Origin: Lathyrus oleraceus | Lineage: Eukaryota; Streptophyta; Magnoliopsida; Fabales; Fabaceae | Reading direction: 5' to 3' | Assembly (NCBI RefSeq): GCF_024323335.1 | Contig: NC_066584.1 | Location: 274,389,618-274,453,617 of the forward strand | DNA: 64,000 nucleotides | Shown: one piece after another, positions 60,754 through 64,000 of the stretch | How the letters are laid out: every line of letters begins with the position of its first letter | Numbering within the stretch: position 1 is the first letter of the stretch | Notes under the pieces: model-generated | What the model was told of the DNA's origin: nothing | The model's database searches: none | What the model saw: the letters and a program-made list of their open reading frames with translations, nothing else | Position numbers and translations under genes: made by a program

Positions 60754-61062
60754 TCGGATCCCTTTCACAAGATTTACAGGGATTTTGGAGTCTTGGAATC
60801 TTTGTGCTTTAAATAGACAGAGGATTTTTCTTACTTTCATTTGTTATAGATTTTGTTTTCGCTAACTCTATTTTATAGCAAATTATATCTTTTTCCGACT
60901 ACATTGGTATGTCTCTAAACTCTTGTATTTTGTTTTATATCATTGTATATGTTTGTTATAGAGTTGTGCGTTAGATTGCTTATTTCCTCCTTACCTCACT
61001 CATTCATCTCTAGCATATGTTCTTGATCGATCTACTTTTCATTTAAGTCTCTTTAAATGTTT
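60754..61062. other. Tail downstream of the copia RNase H
   Basis: AT-rich, no ORF. It looks like the untranslated 3' part of the copia fragment. It ends where the Ogre-type LTR begins. Confidence 0.4.
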
Positions 61063-64000
61063 GTAGCGGTAAATTCATGATCGCCAAGCTATGGATAAGC
61101 AAGACATTAAATAACAAGAGTCGCCACCGCGCTTTTATTGTTTCCAAGGGAAAAAGGAAAAGTACGAACAAAACCCAAAAGTAAGAAGTTTTCAAATCAA
61201 AACTAATAAAATGTCATAGATTATAGGTAAGGGGGTTGGTTACACAGAGGGAAGGTGTTAGCACCCAAAGTATCTTAGGTACTCCTAGGGCTCCCTTTTT
61301 TTTGTGCATATGTATTTTGTACAAATTGATGTATACAAACAAATGGAATGAAGGGATGAGAAAAGAATTCATTAATTATATTTTTTGTGTTTGACAAGAC
61401 CTTCAGACTTGTACCTATGTACCAACATAAAAATGAGGGATCAAAACCTTGTAGTTCATGGTATAAAATTCAAACTGGATGCATTGCTTTTAACAAAAAT
61501 TAAGTTTGAAAGGCACAAAGGCCTTAAATGGTTTGAATGAGTTAGTTCTTTTTGGCTTTTTGAAAGTTTAAGTCAAGTATAATTAAGTCTATTTACAAGT
61601 TTGACTAAGAAAAGGAGTTTTTAAAAAATACAATGGCATAAGGCCAACGTTTCTAGTTTACAAAGGTCTAAATTTTAGAAAAAAAACACTAGCACAAACA
61701 AAGAAGATTTTTTAAAAGAGAGGAAGAGATTCTGAAATTAAAGAAATGGGGAGGAGATGAAGAGACTAATCCTAAGCACAAATTTAAAAGTTAAGAGTTG
61801 AAAAGATCTAACCAATGGGCTGCAATCCAATAGACAAGAATGTCATATAGAAACCCCAAATTCCCTTGGATATTAGAATCAAGAAACAAACAATGCATAC
61901 AATATTAACTTGAAGAGCAAGGCATCAAATAAAGATAACCACATCCAAGCTTAGCAACTCCATGATCTTCTTCAAATTGGCCTATGTAACAGATGAATTC
62001 CACAAGTCACGGGTTCAAAATAACAGCTTCACAATGATCATGTTGTTGATGAACTCAAAGGGATCTTAGAGGATGTATCAGATGAAGTTTCAAATTGTAA
62101 GCACTTGGTTACATGAAAGTTGGCATTGGCCAAGTCCTTTTGCATAGGGAAGTTCCCTAGATTCTAAGTCCAATTGTCCAAGATCAAACCAACAGTCCAC
62201 ACAAAAGTTTTTTAGGGTTTTTGTTCTTATTATGTACATTAATGGTCAAAGACCACACAAGCAAACAAAGTATACACAAACAGGATATATCACACAATAT
62301 GGTCCAAGTGGACAAAATGAAAAGGACATTAACATAAACAATTAGAATGGTATGAACAATGGCAAATGAATAAAGACTTGAAATTAAATGGCATTAATGT
62401 CAATGGCTTGAAATTAAATGTTAGTTGTTAATGAGTTAGAAGTTAGTATTGTTTTTGCTGATGCTTTTTAAGTCATTCTTTGGAGAACACTCAACCCACT
62501 TATCACAAGCATGGATCCTTGAACCAATACATCTTCCAAAGGAAGGAAAAAGGGTCAAGTTTCCACACAATACCATGAAAGATGTGAGACTTACAATCTC
62601 ACTAACTAGAATGATATGCCTTTTGTATAAAAAATTTAGCGCTATGTTAAGCAATCGTAATTGGACTTATGTAGAAGTCACAACTATTTGAGGTCGGGCA
62701 ATAGAATTTTGGTGTTAATGCATGTTAGAGACATAGTATAATGGACTATGCTCATGAAACATACCACACACAAAAGAATATGCAAAAGAGGTGGCCTAAT
62801 CTCATCCATACTTATGTTAATTTTTCAATCAACTAGCCTTAGGATTTAGAGACATCATAGACCAAATGAAATAGATGCATAAAGAAGGGGAATTAGATGA
62901 AGAGGGAGGGGAATGGATCAAAACTCAAATTGGTCAAAGGAGGACTTTTACCAAATTAAGATCATTCATTTATTTTGGGAGATGGAATGTACATTCCATC
63001 AATCCCCTAAATCCAATGATCTTAACCTAGCAAAGTCAAATCAACCTTGACCAAGGCCCAACAACACAAGTCAATCTCATGCAAACCATCAAAATAGCTC
63101 AACACAGTTATTTGACATTTATTCAATTTAAAATACTAAAAAATAAAGCATTAAATTAAATATGGTTTTTCAAATTCCTAAATCCTCATCAAAACACCAA
63201 AGAAATGGCCATGAGATTTATCATAGGTCAAACAAGGTCAAAGGACCTTGGAGAAAAAAATTCAGAATTTTTAGAGACTTAAAAGTATTTTTAAGCAATT
63301 AAAAATACTCACAAAATCAATTAAGTCATGAAAAATATTAATAATGATCCAAAAAATAATTTTAATTCAAAATATAAAAGAGGAATTTATTTAAATTTTT
63401 TTGGTGAAACTCTCATATTTTTTGGATCAATATTAAAATTAATATGAATTAATCAAAATCAAAAAATCAAAAAAACGTGGACCACTTGATCTCCCTCATT
63501 AATTGAGGTGGCAAATCAAGTGGATGGAAATGCGCATTCCATGGTGGAACTTAGTCAGCGCGCCACATGCGTGGTAATCACAACCAACGCCCAAGATTAA
63601 AACATTTTAAATGCGATCAATGGCTCAGAACCTGTCCAGCACACCACCGACGCTGAACCTCCGGTCACATTCTCAGGCGAGGTCCACCGGACTGGTTCAC
63701 TCATCACCATTAAGAAAATGAAAAAAGAGGACATGATCTGAAAGACAAAATGGCATAGAGCACGAATCTGACCTCAATTTTAACTAACTCCACACATATA
63801 GAAAGATATGAGGAGTTGAATTTTAAGGTGTGTCAACTGAGTTGCTTCGATTTGATCTCAAAGCAACTCAATCTTCTTGCCTACATTGGTAGGACTTCAG
63901 ACAACCAAAGATCCAAGAGAATTGATGAGAATTGAGTGAGAATCGAAGAGAAGAAGTTTTTTGAAAATAACCTTCAATGCTGTGCAGAAATGGATGTTGC
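61063..64000 (+). mobile_element. Start of an Ogre-type LTR, running off the window
   Basis: It begins TGTAGCGGTAAATTCATGAT. Typical Ogre-LTR phrases follow: AGAGTCGCCACCGCGCTTTT, GGTAAGGGGGTTGGTTACAC, GAGGGAAGGTGTTAGCACCC. At least 2.9 kb belong to it, with no gene. The last part (63480-63720) includes a GC-richer block (GTCAGCGCGCCACATGCGTG) and possible promoter sequence near 63795 (CACATATAGAAAGATATG). It may be the 5' LTR of an element to the right, or a solo LTR. A different subfamily from the one at 167-4716. Confidence 0.75.

Noticed and set aside
62436..62691. ORFs of 72-80 residues on both strands
   Set aside because: They lie inside the Ogre-type LTR, overlap on both strands and show no recognisable domain.

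Overview
The window looks like repeat-dense nuclear DNA from a legume. I favour a large-genome temperate legume of the pea/vetch/clover type, because very long Ogre-type (Ty3/gypsy, Tat lineage) LTRs, an Athila-lineage gypsy element and a SIRE-type copia element with an extra 3' ORF all occur together. Genes are spliced, AT-rich and sparse. Assignment to lineages is by recognising protein motifs and LTR ends, not by database search.

Only two host genes look intact. One is a two-exon defensin-like secreted cysteine-rich protein (13809-14310, +). The other is a four-exon gene for an aluminium-induced/TSJT1-type protein with YGL and LRDR motifs (54830-56369, -); its splice phases all agree and predict 250 residues. 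Nearly everything else is mobile DNA in various stages of decay.

Layout. 167-4716: a probable 4.55 kb Ogre-type solo LTR with near-matching 5 bp flanks. 6369-8619: a BED/hAT transposase pseudogene. 9153-12927: the 3' part of an Ogre-like element (RNase H, integrase, 3' tail minisatellite) held between two copies of an unrelated 0.34/0.43 kb sequence. 13809-14310: the defensin-like gene. 15236-17643 (-): a decayed TTF-zinc-finger/DUF4371 hAT-type transposase. 19783-21262: a tandem TRIM array (four LTRs, three internal domains) with a perfect CACTT target duplication. It sits in one copy of a roughly 1.1 kb duplication whose second copy (23833-24951) is an empty site and begins directly after a Helitron-like 3' end. 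24862-25480: the 3' end of a LINE. 28960-29653: an OTU-protease fragment that has lost its catalytic cysteine.

30100-53885 is a three-layer nest. A MULE N-terminal coding fragment is split by a SIRE-type copia element (30194-53615, -), which is itself split in its RNase H region by an Athila-type gypsy element (34465-48396, -). LTR ends, primer-binding sites, polypurine tracts and target duplications can be read for both LTR elements. The gypsy element carries two divergent env-like/ATHILA-domain ORFs after pol. Each is followed by a polypurine-type motif resembling the true terminal one, so its 3' end looks built from repeated ORF-plus-PPT modules. This is the most unusual structure in the window.

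58516-61062 is a composite of copia LTR/gag, a foreign Athila-like LTR scrap and another copia RNase H end. At 61063 a further Ogre-type LTR starts and runs off the window. No CRISPR arrays, rRNA or tRNA genes were recognised.
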